DNA of 64,000 nucleotides, taken from Trichuris trichiura (Eukaryota > Nematoda > Enoplea > Trichinellida > Trichuridae). Each line of letters begins with the position of its first letter. Positions within the stretch are counted from its first letter, which is position 1. Below, one piece after another: positions 10,512 through 23,099 of this stretch. The translations under genes were made by a program, and so were the position numbers. Under the pieces are notes generated by a model. The model was not told the DNA's origin and did no database searches. It saw only the letters and a program-made list of their open reading frames with translations. The DNA is taken from positions 62,001 through 126,000 of the forward strand of contig JBAJFE010000001.1 in assembly GCA_037903355.1 (NCBI GenBank), written 5' to 3'.

Positions 10512-11005
10512 ATGGCTGATGCGCACGGCGACCGACAACGCTTTATTACATGCTACGAGACGAGCGGTTATTTTCTTATTACTTTTGCAGTGTTATTCTT
10601 TGTCTACTACACATGCTGGGTTATTCTTTTGGTATGACAATTGAAGGGCAGTTCTTTGAAGTGTTACTTCGAATTCTTAGCCGTTCTTCGATGCTGATCA
10701 ACCGATATGGAAACTGTTCCCTCCTCATGTATACGCCTTCGCCTTACCTAGCGCCGTAATTGGCACTGTCATTATCATTGCCAGTATTTGATTTTCAGGT
10801 TCGTGTATTTCTCGGATTTAACTTACTCCCTCTAATTGCAGTTGGCGTTTCCTGCTTCTCTCGATTTCAGTGCAAAAATTTGGGCGTGGAACCGGAGAAT
10901 GTTAGTGATTGGTCACCCATTCGTAAGGCGGCCGTGATAGGCGACGGACGTTGGCGAGTTAACAATTGTTCCTTGCAAAAGTTCGATAGTTCGGACTCCG
11001 ACTAA
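10512..11005 (+). CDS. dpm-2: Dolichol-phosphate mannose synthase regulatory subunit DPM2
   Basis: DPM2 is a small two-span ER membrane protein that stabilises the DPM1 catalytic subunit, making dolichol-phosphate-mannose for N-glycans and GPI anchors. Exons: 10512-10631, 10681-10783 and 10842-11005 (128 residues). The first membrane span contains the family hallmark YYTCWVILL, followed across the intron by PFFDADQP and the second span (YAFALPSAVIGTVIII). The third exon adds a ~50-residue hydrophilic tail (ends SSDSD) absent from the usual ~84-residue proteins. If the second intron is retained, an in-frame TGA at about 10788 gives a ~76-residue form. Acceptor TTTTTCAG abuts the start. Confidence 0.88.
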
Positions 11006-11267
11006 CCATTTCCTGTCATGTTCCCAAGCCATCCCAGTTCTGATTCTCTAATTATATACGGTGACCGTTGAACTGACTTTGTTTGCTCGTTTCTTTCATT
11101 TCCATCACGTGACACCACGCGTGCTCTACGTACTTCGCCATTGGCGGCATTAGGGGCAAACATTGCCCAGTGACCAATCTGTGCAACGCGCACTCCGCCG
11201 CGCAAAATCAGGTTTCCTATAACTTACTTCAGTTCTTCATATCGCGCACGTAGGCTGTCTTCAGCGA

Positions 11268-11754
11268 ATGGCCAAACTCTATCTCTCAATTTTATCAATC
11301 CTTTTTGCTGTTGTTGTCCAAGATGCTCTAGCTAGAACTAGGTGCGTCAAAGCCACTGGAAAATTGATCTGTCGAAGTAATAAAACTGCTGCTACCGACG
11401 TTGAGGTACGTCTGATGGATGACGATGGTGAGTCATAATTTTTTCTCGGCATTATATTGTATTTCGTTAAACAAAAAATTTTGTTGAGTTGAAAGCAAGT
11501 AAGTATGCTGTCCACTTTTGGCAGGTTTTATGAATCCAGATGATCAAATGGGCTGGACAACGTCAAATGAGGATGGCTCGTTCACGGTGGAAGGATGTGG
11601 CTACGACTTGTTCTCCGATCCTGATCCTTACTTAAAAATATGGCATGCTTGTGGTGGATCCTATAGACACCTTAAGACACCTATTCAGATGATCTTTCAG
11701 CCGCACTTGAACGACTTTGGGAATATCTTGCTTGATGACAACGCAAATGGCTAG
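11268..11754 (+). CDS. Transthyretin-like (TTL) secreted protein
   Basis: TTL proteins are a large nematode family of small secreted beta-sandwich proteins with mostly unknown roles. Exons 11268-11427 and 11525-11754 encode 129 residues. The first ~22 residues form a clear signal peptide (hydrophobic, ending DALA). Family landmarks follow: the VKATGKLIC strand, VEVRLMDDD, the DG(S)F turn, and the DPYLKIWHACG motif that corresponds to the family's conserved DPxLxIxHxC. The C-terminal part is shorter than typical. The ATG is four bases after TCTTCAG, again a likely trans-splice site. Confidence 0.88.
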
Positions 11755-11973
11755 AAGCTAAGCATGACTGTACAGAATATGTTTTCCCTTTTAACTGCGT
11801 TTTACTTTCACATTCATCTGCATTGCGTTTTCCTGAGCCGTAATAAATTGTAAAGCACGCAATTTTACAGTATGCCTGTTCCTGAAAATATTGGACAGTA
11901 AATCGTTTCTTAATGGTTGCTTCGCGGAGGTTGGTTCTTACTGTCACAAGTGTTAGTAGAACGGCAAGGAGGG

Positions 11974-12561
11974 ATGTGCGGACTTTCGCGTCACCGCACA
12001 GGAAGCCGCCGTGGCCTTTTCTTTTCAGGTCAAGGGGATGGACAGAAAACGGCCCGTATTATGAAGAGAAATGGGAATGGCCAATGCGAGACTCCGGGTG
12101 GAACGTTCTTCCGGGTTGTTCATTGCAAAGTAGGCGTTTTCTAATCATATCTCATCACTTTTCAAACTTTGGATTTTTTGACGGCAGTAATAGTTGACCG
12201 CTCAAAATGTTGACATCTGCTTAAGGGTCTACAATGTTTTGTTGTATAGTAAGCATATGTGTATGAAATATCAAAATGTAGTAATGATCTTTGAGCGCAG
12301 TACGGTGATTCTCATGTCGACGTGTTCTACTGTACGTAACTTTCACCAGTGCGCATTTTCAGCAGATGAAAGAGGACCGGTTGAAATTGTGGCACCAAAT
12401 TTGACTAATTTTAAGGTTAGCATTTTCTGACACTGTCCAGCCATTGTTTATTGTTCATATTTCAGTTGAAGCCTTACGTATCGTACCGAATGTCGGAGGA
12501 CGCGTTGCCTACCCGAGAATTCACCGCAAAAGATCTGTTCGATGTCGCTTGCAAGAAATAA
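11974..12561 (+). CDS. mrpl-41: Mitochondrial large-subunit ribosomal protein L41
   Basis: A component of the mitochondrial 39S subunit. Exons 11974-12129, 12350-12415 and 12466-12561 give 105 residues. The diagnostic block is APNLTNFKLKPYVSY, equivalent to the family's VPDLTGFKLKPYVSY. The upstream TPGGTFFRVVHCK aligns with the family's SGWRFVQIK, and the N-terminus is Arg/Gly-rich as expected. I chose ATG 11974 because the same frame upstream has no ATG before a stop. The acceptor of exon 2 (TTTCACCAG) is the one that keeps frame; a nearer one does not. TAA overlaps an AATAAA polyadenylation signal. Confidence 0.85.
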
Positions 12562-12854
12562 AGCTTCTTGAAAGTCAAGCTATATACGTTTATTTCATGC
12601 AGTCATTGATTGATTAAATTAAACTTGCCGACCGCTAATTACACATTTTCACGAAAGCGTGACAGCGGTTAAACACAAAAGGCGGTAAGTTTAGTCATGC
12701 TCTGCGTATTTGATTAACGAGTTATTTAGTATTTCATCGTAACAGAAGGGAATGGACGAAAATGATATGACGTTTGACTACTTTTCTCTAATGTACTTGA
12801 GGATTAGTTGCTTACTGTAACTAAGAATTACGCTCATTTCTATTTCGAGTTAGC

Positions 12855-15584
12855 ATGGAATCTTTAGTGAACAAACTAAAGAACTCTGCTCTCGAGATTG
12901 CTGAGTATTTGTCTCCAGTGTTGAAGGTAGAGAGCGGTAGAGTGCACTGCTTTTTTAACAAAATAAATTTAGGAGTCGAGATTCCGCGAGTCCGGTGTAA
13001 TTACTCCTGATGAGGTATGATTCCTTTTTCCCGTAGTATTGTCTGCATTAATTAGTGTCCGTTCTTTGCGCAAATAACTGTTTTGCTGCTACTTTCTCTT
13101 GTTCAATAAGTTTTGAATTCTTATGGATGTTTGCATGGCTTTGTCTATTTCGTTTTGATAGAATGTCTGCAGCTAGAGTAAACAAAAATAAATAAATTGA
13201 TAGATCGTTCATCCTCTATTTCCGCGCTTGCTTAATTTATGTAAGAAAATATTCTCTTACGACAAACCGGAAAAAGACGTAAAAACATGCTGCGAAACGT
13301 CCTGCTACTAGATGCTCCGTATTTAATTGTGAATCTGTTGTAGAAGTACAAAAGCGCGATTCATTTATTTGTGCCCTCTCACTGATGCATGGTTAAGGTC
13401 CTGTGCCTGATTGCTCCGCTCGACTTTAAAAACTGTGCAACATCTTTATTCACCTTACAGTTTTAGGTTCTTCGAGGGGAGCATGACTATGCTCGTTGCA
13501 CAAAACATCTGAGCTTTCAAAGACAGTCTGGTTCAATTAATTATCTTGCTCAAACACCATGCATTTCAGATTGTTCTGTGTAAATATAATAATTATCAAG
13601 CAACGTGCAACTTGTTTTTCATAATGCATTATGGAGGCCCCGTGGTAGTTTGTAAGGCGCTTATAATTGCACGATGGATTGCTTTTATAAGTTTCAGCAT
13701 TGATAGTTTTGAACAGTAAACGCTGTTTGTAAGATAAGAAAGCTTTCTTTTTTCCGCATCAGAGCATTGCAATGCCGCCTGTGCCTAAGCAAGTTGCTTA
13801 ATAAAACCTGTTGCTAAAATAATCCAACTGTCAAAACGATAATTTAGTATGGATAAATATAAACTTATGCGATGCCTTGCTTTCATTATGTTTTACCTGT
13901 AATGGAATGTTTGATTATTCTCATTTCATTAGTCCGCACATAAGCTGGCTTGCATAGGTACCTTATATTTTTCAAAGCTCCTACCTAATTCTTCGCGCAT
14001 TGGCGCTCAGAGTTACCCGCACTAGGCGGACTTTGTTCATACATAAGCTAGTAGCTATTTTTAGGGCGGAATTCTAGGCTAAATAACATTGCAAACAAAA
14101 AAGCGAGCAAATAGTCTTCTCTTTGTTTTCCAAAAGTTAGTCGCTATTTGCGTCATAATGTGCACTTTGTTTCGCTGCATTTTTTCGGTTCTTAGTCATT
14201 GTCAATCGTTCGCGGATTGGCATTTCAAATTTAACGGTGACCTATTTGAAAATTTAATGCCATCGACCAAAAAGCAGTGCGTTGATTTTTTAAAAATTGC
14301 TTCCCTCCCCTTGGCAGCCTGTTCAAAGCTTCCACACTGATAGAAGAATACGTACGCGGGCGCCTTTTCACATCGCGTCAGTAGAAAACATCTCCCTGTC
14401 ACTTTTTTTCAACTATTTGAAAAAAGTACTGATTTGAGAACTTTTCTTTAGTTCGTTTCTGCCGGTGACCACTTGACTTTACTCTGTCCAACTTGGCAGT
14501 GGGCCAAAGGGGACGAAGCTCAAATGAAGCCTTATCTGCCTGCCAACAAGCAGTTCTTGATCACACGAAATGGTTATAACAAACTCATGTTGCTTTTCAC
14601 TCTGCAAGTTCGCGTATTCTCGTCCCTTTCAGTTCCGTGCTATCAGCGTTCCATTGCCATTCTGTATTCGGCAAATCAGGAGAAGGTGATTGAAAGCGAC
14701 GATTCCGACGACGGTTGGGTTGATACACATCACTTTGCCGGTACTTATTACGAGTGAAGTGCTGTTGGCACCCGTTGTTAAAAATTCCATTGCTCTCCAG
14801 TTAGCCAATTTGACGCGTCTCAGGCGACGCGCGTAATGATGAACAGTTTTGGTGTTGATGACAACACTTTGCGAACTACATCGTCAACTGTGGTCGACGA
14901 CGAACCGGAAACAGCAGCTGTCGATATGGACCGGTTTTTCCAGGAAGGTTTCCCCGTCAGTGACGACAACGCTAACCAAGAGAACGACGACCCAGTGGGT
15001 TTTCGAAAATTGCTACTGCATGATTTCTCTGAGATACTGTTCGCATTCAGAATATCGGCCCCTTTCGACATCCAGCAACGGACAACCTGTCTTCCGATGG
15101 GGCCGAAAATGTTTGGAAGACGCGAACCTACGATCTCACAATAACGTATGACAAGTATTACCAAGTTCCGAGAATGTGGCTGTCAGGATACGATGAAGCA
15201 AGTGTTGCCTTTGAGCTGCGCACCCCTTTTGAACATCACAGCATTAGGATAAAAAGCCCTTAACGGTTGACCAGATGTACGAAGATTTTTCGCAGGATCA
15301 TGTGAAAAAAACTATCACTATGGGAATGCACCCTCACTTACCAGGACCTCCGATGGCTTCTATTCATCCCTGTCGTCACGCGGAGACGATGAAACGGCTG
15401 ATCGACACGTTTGCCGAAAATGGCAAAGAATTTGATGTTCACCAGTGAGCATGCTAACTAACTTGCGTTTTGGCAGTTTTGTTCTACTCGTCAATGTTGT
15501 AGATATTTGGTTGTCTTCCTGAAGTTTGTACAAGCTGTAATTCCGACCATCGAGTACGACTACTCGAAAAATGTGACTTTCTGA
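12855..15584 (+). CDS. atg-3: ATG3, E2-like conjugating enzyme of autophagy
   Basis: ATG3 transfers ATG8/LC3 from ATG7 to phosphatidylethanolamine. Eight exons: 12855-12926, 12973-13014, 14452-14572, 14633-14740, 14801-14994, 15051-15197, 15248-15444 and 15503-15584, totalling 320 residues (human 314). The N-terminal amphipathic helix region ([12 protein letters not shown]) is followed by [25 protein letters not shown], the acidic [35 protein letters not shown], the catalytic Cys motif HPCRHAE, and [13 protein letters not shown] at the C-terminus. Intron 2 is unusually long (1,437 bp) for this locus. Intron 6 begins GC rather than GT (GAA|GCAAGT), and only this junction keeps the reading frame. 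Confidence 0.95.
13015..14451 (+). other. Long second intron of ATG3
   Basis: The 1,437 bp intron has GTATGA at the donor and TTTCTTTAG at the acceptor. It is AT-rich with no recognisable transposon end or conserved motif. Other introns in this gene are 50-60 nt, so an old eroded insertion or a regulatory element is possible. Confidence 0.7.
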
Positions 15585-18084
15585 ACCGCTGCAAGGCGGC
15601 AGCCTAGATATTGTTTGCTCTTTTCTTTTCGTTCGGACGCTTTGTTTATGAACTTAGGGTTCGAATACCACTGTTTTTCAACCTTCTATGCATATTCACT
15701 GATTGACCATGCATTTAATGATATGCTTTTGTAAGTTGAACAAGTTAGCGCTATAATTCTTTCGTTGCCGAGCATGGTTGCTTTTGTTGACGATGAGTTT
15801 GCGTGGGCACCTTCGGGTATACCGGCGCTCATTTTGCACAGCGGCGGGCAGCGGAATGCTGCTTGGGTTACATAAGAAATGATGCGTGGACGAGAGCACA
15901 CAGCTGTTCGATGGCGGCCGCATCTGGCGGAAAGCATTTTGAGCGATTGCGTCCTTGTTGTGTGCATTTAAAGTCGCGAACAAAGTTTGCTTCGTCGAGT
16001 CCACTGGCCAGCCGGCTCGCGTGGGGGTCATACTCGGATGAGCAGATGAATGAATGAACGGAGTTCCATTGAAGCAATGACGCAATTGCGACATGCATTG
16101 CCATCAATCAACGAAAGGTAGAGAGAGAAACAATCAGCAACTCACCGAATGAAATTTGTAGAAATTGGTTGGTCATCCGAGCAACGTTCTTTCACTCGCT
16201 CTCGTTCCCTTCCAATTGCCGAGGTCCTCTCTGACGTCTTTTTGTTGACGAAATACGCTGTTGGATGCGCAACATATCGTCGTCGACCAACAGTCGTCCG
16301 TGCACCTCAACCGTTTCCGTCGGCAGATCTTATCGTCTGGCCAGTTATATGAAGAAAGTTCCAACCGCCCGCGCAACGTTTTGCGTCAATGGCAGGCGGG
16401 ATGTGCGAGCGCATGTTTTGCTCGGCTTGCTGGCGGCAGGATTCCATCAGAAAGAAAAATAGCTTCGTTTTTGACGCCCGGCTCATCATCAATCCGCACC
16501 GTAGCGTTTTTGCTTTAAGTATAGCGGCGCTTTGCTTGGCAAACCACCTGCATATTTGCCTTGGCATTGCCGAGTCGTTCTATGCCGGTCGATCGTTCGA
16601 CCATTCAAGGTGGTCATTATTTTCACTGCATTAGTAGTTCCTACGGCAAAGATATGCTCACCAATTCGTCCTAATCTTCATCCGTACAACATTGCCGGCC
16701 ATCCTCTTTTTAACGGGTGAGTTATTGACTTCACGCCAATCCATAATTACGTATAAGCATTTTTTAACCCTCATGGTGGGGTTTTATGCTGTACCGCTTG
16801 CGCAGAAGTTGAGCGCGTTTACTGGTCATTAGCGTACAGGTCGTTTCGTTCATTTTTGTGAGTTCTCAGGTAGGCTGAATTTTCCGCTTTTCTCGGGAAC
16901 AGATGATCTGCGCCCTGAAGGCGTGATCATACTTATCTTATTTTGGCGGGCGTGCAATTTTTATTCGAAAAATTCAAACTTTGGCGTGCACAGTAGCTTC
17001 TCGCGGCGGCGGTTCAAGCAGCGCAGCCGCGGCGGCCTCCATGGAGGAATTGAAATGTCAATAGCACCTAAAATGCGAACAGCTGCTACCTGCGGCATCA
17101 CAAACAGGATGACTAGGTGTCACCACAACTTTCATTTCGCTTGGCCATCGTGAACTGAATGGCCGTTCGGTTAGCTGGGCGCCCATTTGCCCCGTAGGTG
17201 GCGTTCGAACGTCAGCAGGGCTATCCTCACCGAAACAACGTTGTTGTTTGCCGATGCGAGAGTGCAAAGAATAAAGGGAAAAGTCTAATACAAATCCGCG
17301 CCTCTTCGGAATTGTTGTTTTTCTCGGCTAGCAAAAGCGACCAGTTTTCCATTTTTGACTTCCGCCAGGAACGCCGCCAGCTCTGCATTCTGCCACAATA
17401 TTTGAGCAATATGAGGCTCTACTGACAATGGTTGGATGCGTACTGGTTGTTTACTTTCTGACAAATGCACCAATTGCTTTTCCGACGAACTGTATGGTTT
17501 AAAAGGGCGCTACGCCGGACGCTTTTGATAGGAAGGAAGGCTTTGTTGGCGACAAGGCGTTATCGCATTGCAAGACCGCTACCTGCAAAGGCCCTTTAGC
17601 CTAACGAACAAATGTGCTACCCCGGTTAACTGCTTTCGCCTCCTACGTAAAAATCTTTGAACAAAGCAGGACGAGTGGCGACATTTACAGTAAGCCAGCT
17701 GGATCTTCAGGGCTCAAAAGTAACTGTCGACGGTTTTCGTCTGTTTGTTGTTGCACTGACTGGGCAGCTGAGGAGGCTCATTGCTCGCACTGGTCGTTCG
17801 GCTGTGCGCTGCTAACCCCGGCTGGTCCCGCAGTGGCTGCTAGGTTGGCCCTTGCTTTTGGTTACCAATGGCCAAGCGTGATGGCTGTTGGCCATCCTTA
17901 TCAATTGGAGCTATCGTCCGGTAAGTGATCATAGCGGTCATAGTTCAGCTGTTCCCGAAGTCAGGTTTTGGCGTTGCTTTGGCAAATTGCTGCGAATAAT
18001 TCAAGCTTGTCAGCTATGCAATTGTTCGCTATTACGTTCGTCTTTCAGGCAGGAGCCGTTTCCGAAGGGCGCCAGGTGGCCCAA
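15585..18084. other. Intergenic / 5' region of the zinc-finger gene
   Basis: 2.5 kb without a supported coding exon. Short open frames on both strands overlap each other and show no family signature. A good acceptor (CTTTCAG at about 18047) upstream of the zinc-finger ATG, and a donor-like CCG|GTAAGT near 17924, suggest a 5' untranslated exon. Joining these two does not give the zinc-finger frame, so they would be non-coding. Confidence 0.4.
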
Positions 18085-21000
18085 ATGAACGTCCTGCAGC
18101 AACAGCTTTCCTCAAACGAGTGTATCGCTGGGGGCGACACTCCCATCGATACGGAGGTTACCGCCCTCTCGACGGCACCCATCGTTAACGCAGAACCAAA
18201 GAAGTTCACATGCCAGGAATGCGGCAAAGTAAGACAGCCATTCGGCTTTGCATCGCTTTCAATGCCCAAGTGCGCCGCTTAGGCTTTCAATTCCGTTTGG
18301 TACCTTAAGCAGCACGCCGTCAAGCATAGCAAGGACCGACCGTTCACTTGTAAATATTGTTCTCGGGTAAGCGTGCCGTTTTTGCTCGAACAAAATTCCG
18401 CGCAATAGAAAAGAGCCGGTTCTTGTCCCGTTGCAGGCTGCGCTTTAGTTAAAAGCATCTGATTCGACTGTCGCGCTTTTCTGTCCAAAAAACCTTTTCG
18501 GTGTGTCCGAATGCCTTTCGACTTAGCTCTTGCCTGACGGTCTGCGTTTTTACGCGGCGTCCTTACGCTTTGGCAGCTGTTTTCTTAATTTTTTAATACG
18601 TCTATCGTTGTGTCGCCACACCTGTTTCGACTTGCCGCCAACGCGACACTTAATGTCCTTTATTACGTCGTCTTTACAACTTGGGCCCAGCTGGCCCCAG
18701 TACGGACAGCCTGCACCCATTAGCTAATGAGTTATGCAGATAGCATTACGTGAGTGACCATGCTGTTTGTCGATGCGCCATACACAATGTTTACTAGCCG
18801 ACCTTGTTGTTGAACGCATGCAGTTGATAGATTTTGGATTCCTCAGCAGCTGCTTGAAATGTTGCGCCATGGGCTGTACAACTTGAAATTCCATTTACTG
18901 ACGGCAATGGTCAGCTGCCTTTGACGTGTCCATGCCTGCGGCCCGATGGTTACGCCATCAGGCGTAAGCAAATCGCGAGACAAGCCGACATGTTCGCGAC
19001 TTATTTGCAGTTGAAGCTAACATCTACTCGGCAAAGGACTGCCGGCGGAGGTGTAAGGCTCATTGGAGCGTCATTCTTCGGCGGAATCTGCGAAACGACG
19101 AGGCTGACATGAGCAGCCGCTATTTGGACCGGACAAACAACTGCGCGCAGCGTCACATCCGGTTCATGTTTTGGCCCAGCTGCCAGGCTGCCATATACAA
19201 TTGTCCTAAGATAGATGTTTCAGCGGGCCGCGTTAATATACGCGCAAGTCCATAAGGCCAGCAAAATAAATAGTTGAAAACACTGCGGCACGTTGGGTAG
19301 AATGGCGTGGGCAAAAATGCTAACAGATATTGTCCACCACGAAGCTTTATTGAACTCAGTCGTCGACCTCTCGTCATTGCGCCGTTGGCAACTTGGGCCA
19401 AAGAGTTCGCCTTCGTTAAGCATCGGGAAAGTTTTCTCCCGCTCCTTAACGTTTTTTATTCGTCTCTCAACTAGCTGTGTTATTTCGAAATTTGTTCTGC
19501 GAGAAATTCCGTTTGTTTACTTTCGTCCAAAGGGCGTGACCAGCGTCGAGCTCTCTACCGCGGACTCATTTCAGTTTTTGCCTTGTTTGCAGACTTACCG
19601 TTTTCGGTCTAACCTGTATCAGCACAAATGCCCGCAGAGGGATTTGGCTTCTAGTCAAGGACAAAAGTCTGGCAGGTGGAGAAAGAAGGAAAAGAAGGAA
19701 GAAAAGTTGACCTGCTTGCCTTCTGCCGCCTCGGTTATTGCGCGCGCAATGCCGACGCCCCAGGAACGATTGTTATGCCCGTTGGGTGATCCTCTACGCT
19801 CGGACATATCGTCGCCGTGCAGTGAGCACGAGTTGGAAATGCTTTACAAGGAACACCAGGATGCAGTGCACAAATGTCATCGTTGCTACATGGTTTTCCC
19901 AAGTCAAGAGTTTTTGACGCGCCATCTTAGCTGGCATAACTCTGAGGAGCGTAAGGTCCAGTGCGCCCTTTGTAGCGAACTGTTCGACAACGACGTGCTG
20001 CACGACGCCCATCAGCATTTGCATTCTACGAGCGCTGTTCATACGTGCAACTTTTGTCGGGGCAAGTTTTGCCACCGGCTTGCCTTGAAGCGTCACTTGG
20101 TCAAGTGCGGTCCTCATCGATCAAGTCCCGTTGCACCTTTTGTTCTATCCGGCGTGAACACCTTTTCACCGCATTGTCTCGAGGCTACTCCACCCTTTAC
20201 GCCTTTGTCCAATTTGAACGAGTATGATCTGTCGTCCGTTGGTAGCAGTACCAGTAGCGCCCTTAGTCAGAGCTACGCAGATTGTACGGAACTTTGCGGA
20301 CTCTCATTCGGTAAGCAGAGTTCGCGTTTAAGAGAAAAGCTTTATGCGCCCTGTATGCAGGCAACGTAGCAACATGCAGCGATCTCGAGTGCAGCAGTTC
20401 GGCACCCTCGTTCGTGGATAGTAACAGTTGCGGTTATTTGTCCAACGTGGAGGACGGCATCTGTCTCAATGACGACGGATCTTCGTCCAACGAGTACTAC
20501 GATCAAATGGTGCCCTCCGCTGGCGGATGGAATGACCCGAATCAATCGCAGATGGTAGCTCCGGCTTGCCCTTTCTTTTCAAAGGATTCCCCTTCATTGG
20601 GTCCACCACCGGCCGTTGATCATTTAAAGATTGCGGCCAGCCAACCCGGTTACGCCGGCAGTGGTACATTGGAGGAGGACAATGGCGTGTTGACAGCCTG
20701 CAGAGATGAATATCTCAATTTTGCCGAACTAAAGACTGAAGTAATGGATTCTTGGCTCTGCTCGATGCCTTCTACTCCAATTGCCTCTCAAACTTACCGG
20801 TGCTCTTTCCCGCCTTCTCATTCTTCCGGTGGCGAAGCGATTTTTAATCCCGTTGACCAACAGCAGCAATTCATCCGTCAGCAGCTTTCGGTGCAGCAGA
20901 ACGGCTGTTCAAAGGCAGAACATAACTTCTACAATGCGAGCCAGGTTGAATGCGCTGGATTGATGGGCGAAGAAGAGGCCCCTATGCAATCGTTACTCCC

Positions 21001-22141
21001 TCCCTACAAAGAAGTGGTCGAGGATGGCGGTGCCATCAAATGGGAGGCTGACTTGACATCTATGGATTGCTGCGAACAGGTTGATTCTTTAGGTAACCTT
21101 TTGGAAAGCTACTTCTCTGAGCCACCATTGGCAGGCGAAGCCGAAGCTTCGTTGCTTAACGGTTACATCGATTGCCAGCAGCCGACTGGTAGGAATTTGA
21201 ATTGCGTTTTCGACTCATCACCACTGTGTGACACGCCGACGGATCCCTTCAGAACAAAAGCAGCAGAAAGCATGACGGAAGTGAACTTGCTCGGCCAATT
21301 GTCGTCGGACAGCGTTGAGCAAACGTGCGTCGTTGGTCAATCGGTGGATGACCTTACCTGCGGTACCTGCGCTCGTTGCTTCGACTCGTCGCAAAGCTTG
21401 CATAATCACTTCATAAGAACCCATGTGCTGGACCAAGTCGGCGATGACGACGAGGGCGAGGCATCGTCCTGGGATCTCCCTCCTACGACGTGTCCAATAT
21501 GCGCTGGCAGTTTCAACTGCGAGCAGGCGCTTCGTACGCACGTCCTAAACGACCACAATCCAGATCGTCGATTCATCTGCAATGGATGCGGGGACGCATT
21601 TACCAGGCGAAACCACCTGAAGAAGCATGAGACTTTGTGCCTTAATTCCTTTGAGCAGCTTTATGCGTCTATTCCTTTTTGCTCTGACAGTTCGCAGGAT
21701 GATATTGGTAATGCTGGCCAGCCAGCACCTGTGCAACGACTGATAAAAACCGGTTGCCATCAGTCAGCTGATTGCTTGATGCTGCCCTCTCTGGAAATGG
21801 CTTTGATCGTACCGGTCAGCAATGAAACGAAGTCCAGCAGGAACGCGGCCACCACGTCATTCGGCCGTGGTGTTTCAGTGGGGGCACCATGCGTTGATGG
21901 TTCGCTGAACAACAACGAGCTGAAGTGCAGATATTGCTCAAAAGTGTTCATGGCGAAACGCTATTTGAAAAAGCACGAAAGTACGCAGCACAAAGCGAAA
22001 GAGGTTGAACCGGGTGCTCCGCAGTACAGTCGAAAAATGGACAGCCGATTGGTTGCCTGTCCTCTCTGTCCCAAGATGTTTTCCACTGTCAAGCTGCTCA
22101 AGCAGCACGTCAGCTTTCACAATAGAGCGAATAGTATGTAA
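18085..22141 (+). CDS. C2H2 zinc-finger protein with ten fingers
   Basis: A probable nuclear DNA-binding regulator of 908 residues. Exons: 18085-18228, 18283-18366, 19593-20310 and 20361-22141. Fingers in order start at CQECGK, CKYCSR (CCHC-type), CHRCYM, CALCSE, CNFCRG (last ligand Cys), CGTCAR, CPICAG, CNGCGD (CCHC-type), CRYCSK and CPLCPK. The first two fingers are each split by an intron, which supports the exon model because the halves rejoin exactly. A lysine-rich linker (RRKEKKEEK-like) lies after finger 2. About 330 residues of Ser/Pro/Gln-rich sequence separate fingers 5 and 6. Finger spacing is irregular and few linkers are TGEKP-like, so it is not a KRAB-style tandem array. No orthologue name is safe. 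Start chosen at 18085 as the first in-frame ATG after a strong acceptor. Confidence 0.85.
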
Positions 22142-23090
22142 ATTTGCGCTCACTCTTGTGGTCTGTTGCTAATGGATAACCAGCGGTTGTGTATGTTCCC
22201 TTAAAAGCCCATGCGCTCGAGCGCAATGTTGTCACGTAGTGGCTAGCGAAAGACTAAAGTTGTGCGCGCAAAACAAACCGCAATGGAGTGGGATATGTAC
22301 CTGGCATCTTCTTAGAACAATTTGTTGTCCTCGTTTGTTTTGTTAGTTGTTACGTATTTGTTTAAACGTTGCCTTCGAACGAGCCACTTTCTTGTCTAGC
22401 TTGTAAGGTCGCGATGACCAGTAGTTTTCCTCACGCTATTTTGCCGCGTTGCTCATAATCTGTCAACGTTCTCCTTCCAATTTCTTCATTTTTCTCTATT
22501 CCGCCATTTGCCCTGCCTAAGTGAAGCCTTAGTTGCACATTTTTCCCTTTTTTCTACGTCATTTCTCGGTAGGATTTCTAGTCTGATCGTTCTGATCTTT
22601 TTGGCTTCGCCTCGTTTTGATGTTCCCGACGCGGAGTGACAACCGCTTTGCGTTACTCCACTGATGTCGGGTGTACGTTATCCCTCCTGCGTTAGTGTAC
22701 CGTGTTGCGTCTGATCGAAAGGCAAGCCGCCAACCAGCCATCGGTTTCGTCAAGCTTGCTTACGTCACTGCGATCCGACTGTCCGTTACGTTTTCTACTA
22801 TTTTCTTTTCACGCAGAAGAATTGTGATGAAAGGATTCCAAGTAGCTCAGATGTTTTTTCTTGACATTCTCGTTCTTTGTGTCTTCATTCACCGCCGTGC
22901 TTTTGCCAAAACGTCCAATCGCAGAGAGGACGAATAGATCAGTTTTCATTTGCCAAGATGTCTCTCCCGCGTTATGGTATTAAAACTGCTAAACTAGAGG
23001 TTTTTTGTCCATTGACTGCATTTCTTTACACTGTTGGCTTTTTTAATCTCAGTCGTGATCCGCATCAACGCTTCCATCTTAATTAAGGCA
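22142..23090. other. 3' flank of the zinc-finger gene, nothing recognised
   Basis: About 950 bp, pyrimidine-rich in places (22440-22560). It likely contains the 3' UTR. No conserved open frame is visible. Confidence 0.4.
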
Positions 23091-23099
23091 CGTTATGCC

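Noticed and set aside
17614..17928. Upstream coding exon for the zinc-finger gene
   Set aside because: Splicing its donor to the next acceptor leaves the zinc-finger frame; treated as non-coding.
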